A DNA stretch of 64,000 bases from assembly GCF_040869045.1 (NCBI RefSeq), contig NC_090319.1, forward strand, positions 260,354,897 to 260,418,896, read 5' to 3'. The translations under genes and the position numbers were made by a program. The notes under the pieces are model-generated. The model saw only the letters and a list, made by a program, of their open reading frames with translations. It ran no database searches and had not been told where the DNA came from. How positions within the stretch are numbered: the stretch's first letter is position 1; every line of letters starts with the position of its first letter. The DNA is from Eurosta solidaginis. Lineage: Eukaryota > Arthropoda > Insecta > Diptera > Tephritidae. Of the stretch, positions 1 through 11,499 are shown one piece after another.

Positions 1-3000
1 TGCGGTACACTACATCGTTGATCCGTTTTACAACTTTGTATGGGCCTTCCCAATTACACTGCAATTTCGGGGACAAACCTTTTTTACGTTGTGGGTTGTA
101 TAACAGCACCAAATCTCCTTCCTGAAAACCTTCTGAATTAATTGCTTTATCGTATCTGGCTTTCATCTTGTCACTCATAATCTTTGTTCGTTGCCTTATT
201 AGACCATGTATTTCTCTTAGCTCTTCTTCCAAATCACTAGTGGATTTCCTGACATTTCTCTCCGCATTGGCATCTATCCCAAACTTCAAATCAGCTGGCA
301 GTCTAAGGTCATTGCCAAAAATTACTTTTGCAGGGGTTTGGCCCGTTGTCTCATGCACTGCTGATCGGTAAGCCATCAAGAATAATGGTATGCGGGTATC
401 CCATTCTTTATGGTACTTGTCCACTACTTTCCTTAAGTGCTCCTCCAATGTTCTATTGAATCGTTCTACCATACCATCGGATTGAGGATGCAATGCAGTT
501 GTCCGTGTTTTTCGAATGCCCAATGACTTACACATTTCCTGGAACACAGCTGATTCGAAATTCCTGCCTTGGTCAGAATGTAACTCCATTGGTACACCAT
601 ACCTTGCAACCCAATTGTTTATAAACACTTCTGCTACCGTTTCCGCTTCTTGATTTGGGATTGGGTATACCTCTGGCCATTTGCTGAAATAATCCATAAC
701 TACCAGTACATATTTGTTTCCGCCGTTGCTAGTAGGAAATGGACCGGCAACATCCATAGCGATCCTTTCAAATGGCGCACCTGAGTTATATTGCTTCATC
801 TGGCCATGACTTCGTGTTCTGGGCCCTTTCGCTCTGCTGCAAACCTCGCAGTTCGCAATCCACTCAGTGACCGACTGACGGCAACCAACCCAATAGAATC
901 TCTGTTTAATCTTCTCGAGCGTCTTCGTGATTCCAAGATGACCTCCGCTTGGACCATTATGCAGCTCGCTGAGCACATCAGGAATCCTCTTTCTGGGAAC
1001 AACTATCAGTTTATTCTTGTATTTACCATCCTCACTCTCCCATACTCGATGAAGGCAACCGGATATTAATTCTAAACTGTTCCACTGTGCCCAATATGAC
1101 TTCGCAATGGGACTCTCTGCTGACATCTCTTCTCTGTTTGGTCTTTCATTTCGTTCGAGCCCTTGCATAACACGTGACAGATCTGCATCTTCTAGCTGGC
1201 ACTTTCTTAGCTGTTCCTTGTCCCATTCATCTGTACATGTTATATTCATTAGCCGGACATCTATAATGTCTTCTTTAGCCTCGGCTTTTGAACAGTGCTT
1301 GCATTCCAAACTACATGGTCTTCGTGACATTGCATCAGCATTTCCATGGGTACTACCTTTTCGATGCTCAATGGAAAAGTCGTAGCTTTGTAGTCGCTCG
1401 ATCCACCGTGCCAATTGTCCTTCCGGATTACGGAACTGCAGAAGCCATTTCAACGCTGCGTGATCTGTCCTGACACGGAATCGCTGGCCGTAGAGGTATT
1501 TGTGAAAATGTTTAATGCAGTCTACCAATGCCAACAGCTCTCTCCGCGTAACACAGTAGTTCCTCTCTGGTTTTCCAATCGAACGGCTGTAATATGCAAC
1601 TACCTTCTCCTGTCCATCGACCAGTTGTGATAAAACGCCTCCTATAGCATATCCACTCGCATCTGTATCCAGAATAAATGTTGCTCCTGGAATCGGATAT
1701 GCTAACATTGGGGCAGTGCACAAACGCTCCTTCAATGTTTGGAAAGCCACTTCTTGCTCCTTCTTCCATTCAAAAGCTTTGTTTTTTCTTGTAAGCTCAT
1801 GGAGGCTATGGGCTACGCTGGAAAAATTTGGTACAAATCGGCGGTAATATGTGCACAGCCCAAGAAAACTTCTCAATTCATGTAGGTTCTGTGGTCTTGG
1901 CCAATCCTTTACAGCCTCTATTTTTTCGTTCGCAGTGCAGATACCCTCTGTCGTTACCTTGTGACCCAAATAATTGACTTCCTTTTTAAACAGCGCACAC
2001 TTTTTGGGACTTAACTTCAGACCAGCGCCAGCTATTCTCTGGAAAACTTCCTCCAAGTTCTTAAGATGTTCATCAAAGTTCTTGCCCAATACGATGATGT
2101 CGTCCAGGTACACCAAGCATGTTTTCCAATGTAGTCCTTTCAGTACCTGGTCCATGAGTCTCTCAAAAGTAGCTGGTGCATTACAAAGTCCAAAAGGCAT
2201 CACTGTAAATTGCCAAAGACCATCTCCGACGCTGAAGGCTGTTTTCTCTTTGTCTTCCTCCTTTACCTCCACTTGCCAGTAGCCGCTTTTCAAGTCCAGT
2301 GTGGAAAACCATTTCGTACCAGAGAGCGAGTCCAGAGTGTCGTCAATTCTTGGCAATGGGTAGCTATCCTTTTTCGTAACGTCATTCAACTTCCGGTAGT
2401 CCACGCAAAACCTCATTTTTCCATCCTTCTTCTTTACAAGTACTACCGGTGAGCTCCAGGGACTAGCTGATGGTTCGATGACGCCGCTGTCGCTCATTTC
2501 TTGTATAATTTGACTCACAACTTGCCGCTTCGCCAGTGGAACACTACGTGGAGCTTGACGGATCGGCCTCGCATCTCCAGTGTCAATTTGATGTTTCACA
2601 ACGTTGGTGCGGCCTGGTTTAGAACCATCCTGGTCAAATATGTTCGCGTACTTTAGGAGCAGTTGTTTTGCCTTACTCTGATATGCTTCCTCCAGCCCCT
2701 GCGTCCATGCCGTGATGTCATTTGAAAGATTAGTATTACTAGCTGAAATGTGTTCCTGGAGCTGTTCACAGTTAATAACTACTTCAGCCTCTTGGCATCT
2801 TCCCAAAATAGCTCCTTTAGTCAGTTTGAGTGGTGAATTGAACTCATTGAGTACTCTTACCGGAACACGTCCATCTTGTTTTGTCATAGCCAGGGTTTTT
2901 CCTACAAGTATGTTCAGTGCTGATTTGTTTGCTGCTTCGACAACCCACAATTTGTTTGTCCCACAATCTCCATCAACCTTTGCCCAGATGACTGCTTCGG

Positions 3001-3522
3001 ATTTTGGTGGTATTCGCTGACTCTCTTCCACCAGCACTCGTTTACTGCTGTAGCCTCTCTCGTAGCCGAAATTAAGTGGTACATCCATGTTCTTATATCG
3101 CATCGTCTTGCTTTGCATGTCGATCTTGATGCCCTGGTCGATTAAGAAGTCCACTCCAATTATGATTTCATCAACAATCTCTGCCACTATAAAATTGTGT
3201 ACTACCGTGACGTTCCCAATTGCGACTTCACATGATACTTCTCCTAGAACCGTGCTGTCTTCTCCAGTGGCTGTACGCAATCTTGCTCCATGCAATGGTG
3301 TTATCTTCTTGTTGACTAAATCCGCTCGAATGATGGAATGAGATGCACCCGTATCTACAGTCAGTAAACGTTCCTTTCCATCCACATGTCCTCCGACAGT
3401 AAGATTGTTTGACCTTCTTCCAATTTGTGAGATAGAGATTATGGGGCATTCAATTGAGGGAGCCAGCTGTCGCCCCTTGCGGCTGACTCGCTTTAGTTTA
3501 ACGATTGAGTGGACTTGGAGAT
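1..3522 (-). CDS. gypsy pol polyprotein (protease-RT-RNase H-integrase), partial
   Basis: I read this frame by hand on the - strand; it stays open in the stretches I checked and leaves the window at base 1. The protease has a D-T-G-A-S site at about 3335-3355. The RT has an intact Y-L-D-D at 2099-2110, preceded by the usual P-F-G-L-C-N-A-P segment. RNase H follows at about 1750-1330, then an integrase with an HHCC-type zinc-binding region near 970-840 and a DDE core (D near 760; V-E-R-F near 455-470). The frame overlaps the end of gag by a few tens of bases in the -1 frame and has no methionine of its own, so it is probably made by -1 frameshifting. The C-terminal chromodomain or tail region is not visible. 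Exact N-terminus is inferred. Confidence 0.85.
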
Positions 3523-4866
3523 TTGCTCATCTCCTTCAGCTCTGCGTTTACGGCCACCCACATTGTTGGAGCTATTGGGACCGGTGCTGCAATGTCGTGC
3601 AATATGACCTGGGTTGCCGCACTTGAAACATTTAATAACTCCGGCATTTTTCTGTTGTGATCCCTTCAGTGCTTCCAAAATTGTGTCTACCCATTCTGGC
3701 CTTTCTACTTCTACACGATGAGCCTTATATGCTGGTTTACTTAATAGGGAGGCAGTTTCCTGAGTCAATGCATGTGATACCGTTTCAGCAAATGTCAGTT
3801 TTGGGTTCGCGTATGTAGCTCGCTTCGTTTCCACGTCTCGTATGCCATTTATAAAACTCTGGATTTTTACCCTCTCGGTGTATTCCACGGGTGCGTCCGC
3901 ATTTGCGAGATGAGCCAACCTTTCAACATCTGAAGCAAACTCCTGCAATGTCTCATTTGCTTTTTGGTAGCGGTTTTGCAACTCAATTTGGAATATCTGT
4001 TTTCTATGCTCGCTTCCATAACGTCGTTCTACAGCAGCCATCAATGCTTCATAATTGTTCCGCTCTCCTTCGGGAATCGTCTGTAGGATTTCCGCTGCTG
4101 GCCCCTTCAATGCCACGAACAATGCAGCAACTTTATCTTCCGCATTCCAGTTGTTCACTGCTGCGGTCTTCTCAAACTGAAGCTTGAAGACCTGGAAAGG
4201 AACAGAACCGTCAAAAGATGGAGTTTTTACCTTTGTATTACTCGCTGAAGCAGCCGGCCGATTAAGTTGCAATTCCTGTATACGACCTCTCAACGCATCC
4301 ACCTCTGCCTCGAATTTTTGTTCAAACTGCATTATTTTTTCGTCCATGCGCGCTTCGAGTTTTGATGATATACGCGCCTCTTGTGCTTCTAGTTGTACTG
4401 TTATGCGTGTCTCTTGTTCTTTCAGTTGGGTTGCCATATATGTCTTTTGTTCTTCCAGCTGTGATGACATATTTGTGGATATTTGTGATGACATTTCTGT
4501 TATACGTGCCTCTTGTGCTTCCATCTTGGATGTTAAAAGTGTCTCCTGCGATTCTAGTTGTGATGCCATATATGTCTTCTGTTCCGCCAGTTGAGATGAC
4601 ACTGTCGATGTTTGAGCAGATATTGCAGCTAAAATCAGGTTCAAGTCTGTACTGGTAACCGTCTGCGATGTTTCGTTCTTCTCTTCAATTTTTGTTGTCT
4701 CCTCGCCATCAAGATGAAAGACATGCTCTTCCACATCAATTCCTTCTGCTTCCATTGCTTCTCGTAGCCGTGCCTGAAGTTCGAGTTTAACGCCGCTTGT
4801 ATTCAATCCACGGCTCTCCAACTCCTTCTTCAGTTGCGGGATCTTCAATTCACTTAACTTTGCCAT
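3493..4866 (-). CDS. gypsy gag protein with SAP domain and CCHC knuckle
   Basis: The frame is 457 codons from ATG at 4866. Residues 1-40 form a SAP-type helix-extension-helix (L-S-E-L-K-I-P-Q-L-K-K-E-L then G-L-N-T-S-G), a DNA-binding fold of nuclear proteins. Residues about 75-205 are a long glutamine/glutamate-rich coiled coil made of imperfect repeats of an E-Q-K-T-Y-M / Q-E-A-R-I pattern. The capsid-like region follows (about 215-385), then one zinc knuckle C-x2-C-x4-H-x4-C near residue 420 and a basic tail. Capsid plus knuckle is normal for Ty3/gypsy gag; the SAP front end is less usual. No stops interrupt it. Confidence 0.9.
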   Translation of the reverse strand: MAKLSELKIPQLKKELESRGLNTSGVKLELQARLREAMEAEGIDVEEHVFHLDGEETTKIEEKNETSQTVTSTDLNLILAAISAQTSTVSSQLAEQKTYMASQLESQETLLTSKMEAQEARITEMSSQISTNMSSQLEEQKTYMATQLKEQETRITVQLEAQEARISSKLEARMDEKIMQFEQKFEAEVDALRGRIQELQLNRPAASASNTKVKTPSFDGSVPFQVFKLQFEKTAAVNNWNAEDKVAALFVALKGPAAEILQTIPEGERNNYEALMAAVERRYGSEHRKQIFQIELQNRYQKANETLQEFASDVERLAHLANADAPVEYTERVKIQSFINGIRDVETKRATYANPKLTFAETVSHALTQETASLLSKPAYKAHRVEVERPEWVDTILEALKGSQQKNAGVIKCFKCGNPGHIARHCSTGPNSSNNVGGRKRRAEGDEQISKSTQSLN

Positions 4867-4897
4867 GTCCTTGTTGTCCTCTAGAATTTATTCAACA

Positions 4898-4915
4898 ATT
4901 CCTCTTCTGACACCA
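4898..4915 (-). promoter_or_regulatory. primer-binding site of the gypsy element
   Basis: On the - strand the LTR ends in ACA at 4918 and, two bases later, TGGTGTCAGAAGAGGAAT begins. TGG start and position fit a tRNA 3'-end primer site. TGGTGTCAGAAG resembles the 3' end of a leucine-type tRNA; the tRNA identity is from memory and not checked. Confidence 0.65.
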
Positions 4916-4917
4916 AT

Positions 4918-5638
4918 TGTAACGAATTTGCTTGCAAATCCTCTTATTTGCAATCCTCTGCTAAGTTCGAATCACTAAACTGTTGAATAAATAACTCCAA
5001 TTTGTAATAATGCAAAATGGCCTTTATTAAAGTACTTCACAATACACTCAAACTGTGCAACGAATAGCTTGCTTAATAACCACACTGATTGATAGCTCAA
5101 TGAAACTCTACTATTCAAAATAATACTGCTATTGCTCGCTAGATATCGTCTTAATCGCAACTGCTTGACAACTCAAATCAAACTGAATTACTTCTTACTC
5201 GCCTGCACCGCTTTTATAGTTTACGCTGCATACTTCTAGGCTCTTCGATTTCCAGAAGTTACTAGTTGTTTCGGCTACAAAATTGCCAGCCACAACTACG
5301 TGCACAAATTATTGCCCTCTCTTGTGACCACTGAGATAAGATATATGCATGTGTTTGTGCATTGCCGCTCCGCTGCTCGTATACGTACATATGTGTAGAC
5401 GCAATTATTTATTCGTTTATGTAGATACATAAAGATTGAATTATTGATGTGAATGTTTGTAGTTTACAGTCTCTCGCGCGCACATAGGCATATAAGTAAA
5501 TGCATCTGTGTGTGACATCTCTCTGGGCTGCCTTATATATGTGTATACTTGATTTAATTATTAACGTAAATACTGCTTGGCATGGCCTTAGCATCGCCTT
5601 AGTGATGGGATAATTTAGTGATGCTAATATCCGTGACA
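4918..5638 (-). repeat. 5' LTR of the gypsy element
   Basis: This 721-bp block begins TGT and ends ACA on either strand and lies directly upstream of the primer-binding site. A closely similar 672-bp block occurs alone at 29598-30269, which fixes both ends. The TSD side reads ATAT at 5639-5642. Confidence 0.88.
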
Positions 5639-5699
5639 ATATAATTAAAAATATATACAGAGTTTGACTGTGATTTTTTGCCCTTGCTATCATAGTAGC

Positions 5700-6420
5700 A
5701 CAGTGCCAATAAGTGCATTTTAAAATCTCATGCGATTATCGCGAAGCATTGTTTTGAATGAACTAAACATCCTCTCGACATCCACGTTTTACTTTTTCTG
5801 GCCATAGAATTTTTAAGGCATCATCAAAGAGTTTAGCAATTTCCGAAGCGTTTACTTTTTGTATTACCTCCGATGTTAGAAGAAAGCCTCAGACATCTTG
5901 CCGTAAAGGACCGACAATGACATTGCAAACGAATCTGTCTGCTTTGACCGTAGTCTCATCAATTGACACTAAAATGCTGCTGTCTCCAATATGCGACCGT
6001 ATTTCTTCCAACACATTTTCATAAATTTATTGTAAATAGTGCTTCCGCATATTAGATTGATCACGAAATTTTTTCTGGACATATTTTTCCATAAACGATC
6101 TGAACTCTATGATTGGCTTTTATTGAAGGTATATCGTAAGCTACCATTATTTTGGTGAAATCTCTGAAAACTCGTTCGATGTGGCATTATTTAAAAATGA
6201 AGTTATAGGTTGTGCCTTCGGGGCTAGTTTCAATGTCGCCGCTTTTTGTGTTTTTCCGTTTGAAAGATGTTGTTGAATATGATGTTTTTGTAGTGATTTA
6301 CTCTTATTCCACAGCATGAACAAATGAGAATCTTTCCGTCAGTCGAAAGTATGTATTCCCCAAATTCTTTTATATAGCCGCAGATTTTCACAGAATCTGC
6401 TTTAAGCACTTTAAATTATC
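5700..6420 (-). pseudogene. decayed hAT-type transposase (CGBP1-like)
   Basis: Read on the - strand with several frameshifts and stops. Fragments in order are a zinc-finger segment with G-Y-I-K-E-F-G and I-C-S-C-C-G (about 6400-6290), a segment with S-I-D-E-T-T (about 5960-5980) followed by an N-V-I-V-G-P-L strand, a segment with K-L-F-D-D and L-W-P-E-K, and a C-terminal M-L-R-D-N-R-M-R-F. This order matches the hAT-related CGG-repeat-binding-protein-like transposases common in insects. Stops make it non-functional. The terminal repeats were not found. Family assignment rests on remembered motifs. Confidence 0.6.
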
Positions 6421-6429
6421 GCAAATATT

Positions 6430-8024
6430 TAACTCACATACATAATTAACGCACGAATTTGAAAAGATCAAGTTTTATCTACAAAAAAACAGCTGCTGAA
6501 GAAGAAATAGCAATTAGCTGATTGGTAGAGACCAGTGTTTTAAAACATAAAAGCTGTGCCAAACGGTAACAAAGTAATATGGTTATATGTTTTTAGTATG
6601 ATAAGAAATTTTTCTAATAGTACGAGTACGTGATATTAGCGGTGTCTTTTTTACAAGCGTACACGTTTACGTTTGCGCGTAAAAAAACGCTTATCCTCGC
6701 TTAGATAATGCTTAGAAGACCCATCTAGCGGCAGTGGTTAAATAATTAGCTACAGAATAGGGTGTACCTAAAATCGGAGACACAAACCTCTGGTGACCAT
6801 AATGTATAACACATAGCTGAATCAGTTGCAATGAATAGCATACACGCATAGAATACATATAATTAGTGTAGAAGGTGAAATATATTTCAGTTACGTCTCT
6901 GTATAATGCGTATTGAAATTTAGTAGTACATATTTTATGCGCAGCAATTTCAGAGGTGTATTTAAAATTTCACGATTAGCAGTCCATATAAAGTTTAAGC
7001 GTAAACGTCTATAGATGTAAAAAAACACAGCTATTATAATTTTTACCTCATATATTTCCAAGGTACTTTGCCAGGCTTTGAATATAAAAAGGCAAGAAAA
7101 AGGAAAAACACCCAGAAAAGGCGGAAAAAGGCGATAAAATAAAAAAAAAGGCACAAACAAGGCAAAATAAAAATTTATATTTTTAATAAAAAAGATGTCA
7201 AACGCGTAATTCTTGATTTCATTTACAGATAGGACCAAACAGACACAATAGGCAAATGCCCCAAAATCCTAACCCTGATGATAAGCTATTAATAATAGAT
7301 AGTATCATTGGATTTTTTTGGTTATTTTGATTTTCATGGGCTAAGTTTACCCTAAAGACGTCAGGCTAAGACACTCAATTGGTGTGGGTGTTGCACGAGT
7401 ACAATATAGGGGATGTGAATGTAAGGCGAATGTGACAGACTAGACCCGCTGGGAACATCCGTAACGGACAGACAAGGCTGTGTCGAGGTATTACGCAGAA
7501 GGGAAGGGATGACTCCACCTAACCTTTTCCTTTTGCTCTCCTTTATTAACATAACATTTCAGGCATGAACTCACCTTTTTGTTTATTTAACTATAGGTAA
7601 GGCTGGTGAGCAAAAACTCACCCCATCCGGCGAGCAGGGGCTTGCCAGCATACCACATGCCACATCCGCCTTACCCCAACAGTCGGCTATGTAACACTAT
7701 CCCCGATTTGATGGTTTACTGTTTCCCACCATTCGTTCTGTTGGTGGATCTCTATAGTTATACGTTCTCTGATGAGCATCCTTAAAATTTGTTAATAATT
7801 TCCGACTAATGATTAGGAGTTAAGTACGAAAATGAAGATGACCTTGTTATATGTAAGCCAGGCCTTAGATAGGTTTCTGTCTCTGATCGTTAATGCCTAT
7901 ATGACACAACTTTATTTTGTCTTGTATTCCAAGCTAGAAAAAATTACGAAACTTTATCGGAATTTCAAAATACAAACACAATTTCTACCATAAGAAAACA
8001 AGACCACTATTCCAAACAAAACTA
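6430..8024. other. AT-rich intergenic stretch without recognised gene
   Basis: I see no credible coding region. Short reading frames here are low-complexity. The less AT-rich part at 7370-7760 does not match anything I recognise and does not fold into an obvious tRNA. Confidence 0.5.
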
Positions 8025-8029
8025 GTGAG

Positions 8030-8215
8030 TATAGTTTAGAATAAAACTATATTTTTTAAAATTTTATTAATTTTTTATATTAAAATATTAATACTCATAT
8101 TGAAATTTTATAAACACTGAGAAGAAAATTTTCGTTTTGAAATATTATTCAAAATAAATTAATTCAAAAATAATTTATAAAAATATAGTATATCTAAGTA
8201 AAGTAGATAACTCCA
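8030..8215 (-). repeat. 3' LTR of the deleted element
   Basis: It matches 9990-10176 over its full length with only scattered changes. On the - strand it starts TGGAGTTATC and ends AAACTATA. Confidence 0.8.
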
Positions 8216-9989
8216 CATTTACTCCCCCTCCAGTGAAACGAAAAAAAATTTTTTTGGATGTTAATTTACAGTGTATATTAAGTACTGTAAAAATTTTGTG
8301 TTGTAGTTTGAAGAACATTTGAATTATGTGTTAATTGCGTTAAAAGTTTATGTTAGTATTGATGTAAGTACCCAATCTTTTGATGATTTGATGTACTTGA
8401 TAGCTTATTTTTAGTTGTTGTTATTGTTTACTTATTGTATTAATAATTTATGTATACTAATATTTGGTTGTGTTATTGCTATGCTGTTTGTGAAATATTG
8501 TTATTTATCATGTTGTGATTGAAGAATCTAGAATTAGGTTGGGTAATAGTAGATGGCAACTTTGTGTGCACAATTACTCAAAAATTAAAAACTTGTATTA
8601 TGCAGAATATATGTTCAATATATAATTGTACTCTGCATAATGTATGTCCAAGTTGTTGATAAGGAAGGAAAATTTGATTCCGTTATTCGTTTGAGATTGA
8701 TATGAAATTGTCATAGGATTTTAATTTCAATATGAAAGCATTGACATATGTCAATAAAAATTGTTTTAAGAAATCTTTTGAGATTTTTTAAAATTGATTA
8801 TTGATTATTGATTGTTGTTTTTTTTGTTTTTTTTCTTTAATTGAAAATGAGGTTGGTTAAATATGAATTAACTTGTATTGTGAAGTTTATATGTCTGTTG
8901 TTGCAAAATTTCTCATTTTTATAAATGATAAATATATACTTTTCAATATAAACTGGAGAAAGAGTGTACATAATTAATATAAATAATAAACTGATTATTG
9001 TTTAAAATGTTGAAAATATATTAAATATATAAACATTAATTTAATTTAATAGTAATTTTAATTTAGTATTATTTAAAACAAAATCAATTATAAAGTAAAT
9101 AAATTATTTGAATGGTTTAAAGAATGAAAATATTGTTTCAAATTAAATCTTTAAAAATTTAATTATTTAATTTGAAAATATAAAAGATATAATCTGAAAA
9201 AATGAATGAATATAAATAAATAAACAATGTTTAACACTTGCTGCGAACTCCAAATTTTTAAAAATTGATTGTTGTAAATGTGTCCACAAAAATTTGATTG
9301 CTGTTAATAATAATAATTGTATTGTATGATACTCCAAATTCTTTTTGTAATTAAAGAAATGTTGATTGTTGTAAGTTGATGATTTTAAAATAGCCCAAAT
9401 GTTACTGGTAAATTTTGCATCAAGTATTCTCTCGGCGTTTAAAGTTTTGTTTAAATTGGTTATAATAATCTTCATGAAAAGCACATGACACAATTTCTTG
9501 ATTTAATTAGTATTTCTTTATTTTATATTTAGTCTTATTTGGCAATTTATATAGAGATTTTGTTGTACTATAGGATTTATTTTAAATTGTAGGAGAAATA
9601 AATTGTCTTTTGATTTTTTGCTAAAATTTTCACTTTTAATTTGGTAGTATGAATTCCGTTTAAAATTTATACGTTTGAATAATTATAATTTCATTATAAA
9701 TTTTGTTCTATTTTAATTGTTTGCTTTTAAAAAGATTACTAATCACGTACATTATAAAACGTTCTAAATTTTATTAATTAATTCAATTCGGTAAAATATT
9801 GCATTTTTAAATAGCCTTCTTACAATAGTTAATTATAATTATTTTTGGTAAAATTACTGCTTGCTCATCTTTTAAATTTTGATTGAAGATATTTCTTTAA
9901 ATAAGTATTTGTGTATTTTTTTCTTATTGATTCGCAATGGCTTTAGATAAGTTTATTGTAGTTGATGATACGATGGGCAGGCTCGCCAT

Positions 9990-10176
9990 TATAGTTTAGA
10001 ATAAAACTAAACTTTTTAAAATTTTATTTATTTTTTTACTTTAAAATATTAATATTCATATTGAAATTTTATAAAGACTGACAAGAAAATTTTCGTTGCG
10101 AAATATTATTCAAAATAAATTAATTCAAAAATAATTTATAAAAATATAGTATATCTAAGTAAAGTAGATAACTCCA
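9990..10176 (-). repeat. 5' LTR of the deleted element
   Basis: It is the partner of 8030-8215. The - strand sequence immediately inside it is the likely primer-binding site, TGGCGAGCCTGCC, at about 9976-9988. Confidence 0.8.
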
Positions 10177-10181
10177 GTGAG

Positions 10182-11117
10182 TTTGACATGTTTTTGTTTA
10201 TGTTTTAAATTAAATTTTATATTAACATTTTTGACAGTAAAAACAATGCAAATAACACAGGAAAATGATTTCGGTTTCTGATGATTCACTTATTTCACAA
10301 GAAAGTTGAATTATGTTGTGTTTTTATGCACAAAATTTTCATTTGTCGAAATAATAAAGAAAAACCGGCGAATGTCAAAAAACCTATCGAAATACAAACT
10401 GGCTCGTTTGTTTTTAATGAACTAGATTGTATTTTTCTTTGTATTTCGTTAGTTTTTTGAAATATAGTTTACACACTTACACCAGTACTGAAACCGTATA
10501 AGGTAGTGCGACAAAAAATATGAGGAAATATAAGAAAAATACAGAGAAAATAAAGTAGTGTAGTAGTGTCATATAGGTATAATAGAGGGTCTTCATGAAT
10601 TTTAAGGTAGTGTAGAGGGAAATGCTAAATGTATACCAAATTGTAGGATATCCTGATACCAGCAATAAATGTACTATAAAACAGGAAAAATAACACAATT
10701 AGATTTTGGGAACAAGACGATCGAAATTGTCAAATATTTTGTCTGTCAACTTTCGTGTGATTGAATCGTGGCGCATTACCAAAAGAGACGTTGTTGATAA
10801 TAAGGAACAGATCTTTCTGTGTAGAAACACACCCTAATTTGAATTGGGTAGCATGCCTGGTGGTAGTAACCGTTTATTTTTGACGTTTTATTTTCGCTGG
10901 CAATTCGGCGAAGATCCGCAAGAAAAGGAAATGCAAAAATTCACGCATTTTTTGGCATTCTTCTTTTCCTAGCTTGCCGGCTTCATTTTGCTTACCTCTA
11001 CACTTCCTTTTTGCTGCTTCGTTCGTTCGATTTATACAACCATCATTCGGGTTTTCTGTGCAAATTTTTAGCGTGAATTTATTAACTACAAAATCGCAAC
11101 TTATCTAAACAATCATA
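10182..11117 (+). other. upstream region and 5' UTR of the nucleoplasmin-like gene
   Basis: No coding region of its own is seen. The last 100-200 bases before 11118 are less AT-rich than the DNA to the left and read as a 5' UTR. No TATA box or clear initiator could be fixed, so the transcription start is unknown. Confidence 0.4.
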
Positions 11118-11499
11118 ATGTCTGACGAATCATTTTATGGTAAATATTAAGTGTGCACTATTATGGAATGGCCAGTTCAACGTATTTTATTAATTTTCGT
11201 AAGTGGTGGCGAAAATTCACGAGTAAAAAAATGGCGCCGTCTGATGGTGACGTTTGCCGGCATTAATTTATATTCCTGAATGCGATCCTTATTCATGCCA
11301 TTCCTCGATAGATTTGTTGTTTAATAAGTTTATTAATATGTGATTTTTGTCAATAGGTGTAACTTTAACTGGACAAGAAAGCACGGTGTCATGGGATGTG
11401 CTTTCGAACGATGAGGATTTCCCCCGCGGACAGAGGCTAATTATCAAACAGATTTTACTAGGCGCGGAGGCGAAAGAAGATGAATTCAATGTCGTTGAG
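11118..11499 (+). CDS. Nlp: nucleoplasmin-like protein, first two exons
   Basis: Exon 1 is 11118-11139, ending G|GTAAAT. Exon 2 is 11357-11499, after an acceptor AATAG and ending GAG|GTGAGT. The join is in phase and gives 55 codons: M-S-D-E-S-F-Y-G then V-T-L-T, S-W-D-V, R-G-Q-R-L-I-I-K-Q-I-L-L-G-A-E-A-K and E-F-N-V-V-E. This is the N-terminal beta-barrel half of the insect nucleoplasmin-like core histone chaperone, a nuclear protein that binds histones and helps remodel sperm chromatin. The rest of the core and the acidic tail should start in phase 0 after 11499, but I could not recognise those exons in the following 52 kb. They may lie beyond a very long intron or be lost. Both splice sites look normal. 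Confidence 0.85.

Larger units (their letters stand above)
1..5638 (-). mobile_element. Ty3/gypsy LTR retrotransposon, left part outside window
   Basis: Read on the - strand, the order is 5' LTR (5638-4918), primer-binding site, leader, gag and pol, with the 3' end beyond base 1. Pol order is protease, reverse transcriptase, RNase H, integrase, which is Ty3/gypsy rather than BEL or copia. The LTR outer edge is followed by ATAT (5639-5642), the same 4 bases that flank the related LTRs at 29598 and 61390. No env can be judged because the end is missing. Both visible frames look open, so this copy may be fairly young. Confidence 0.9.
8030..10176 (-). mobile_element. internally deleted LTR retrotransposon
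   Basis: Two near-identical terminal blocks (8030-8215 and 9990-10176) lie in direct orientation and enclose about 1.77 kb of very AT-rich, non-coding DNA. On the - strand the right block is followed by TGGCGAGCCTGCC (primer-binding site) and the left block is preceded by a purine tract GGAGGGGGAGTAAA. The 5-base duplication GTGAG lies at 8025-8029 and 10177-10181. The primer site and purine tract resemble those of the gypsy element at 15768-21866 (TGGCGATCCTGCC; GGAAGGGGGAGTAA), so this looks like a non-autonomous relative. No gag or pol remnant can be read. Confidence 0.8.

Noticed and set aside
4184..4658. Cysteine/serine-rich + strand frames opposite gag
   Set aside because: They are the antisense of the gag coiled-coil repeats.
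7600..7700. Possible tRNA or small RNA in a GC-richer island
   Set aside because: No cloverleaf with a T-loop GTTCGAATC-type box could be drawn.
9167..9493. 108-codon - strand frame in the deleted LTR element
   Set aside because: Very AT-rich and without gag or pol motifs; likely chance.
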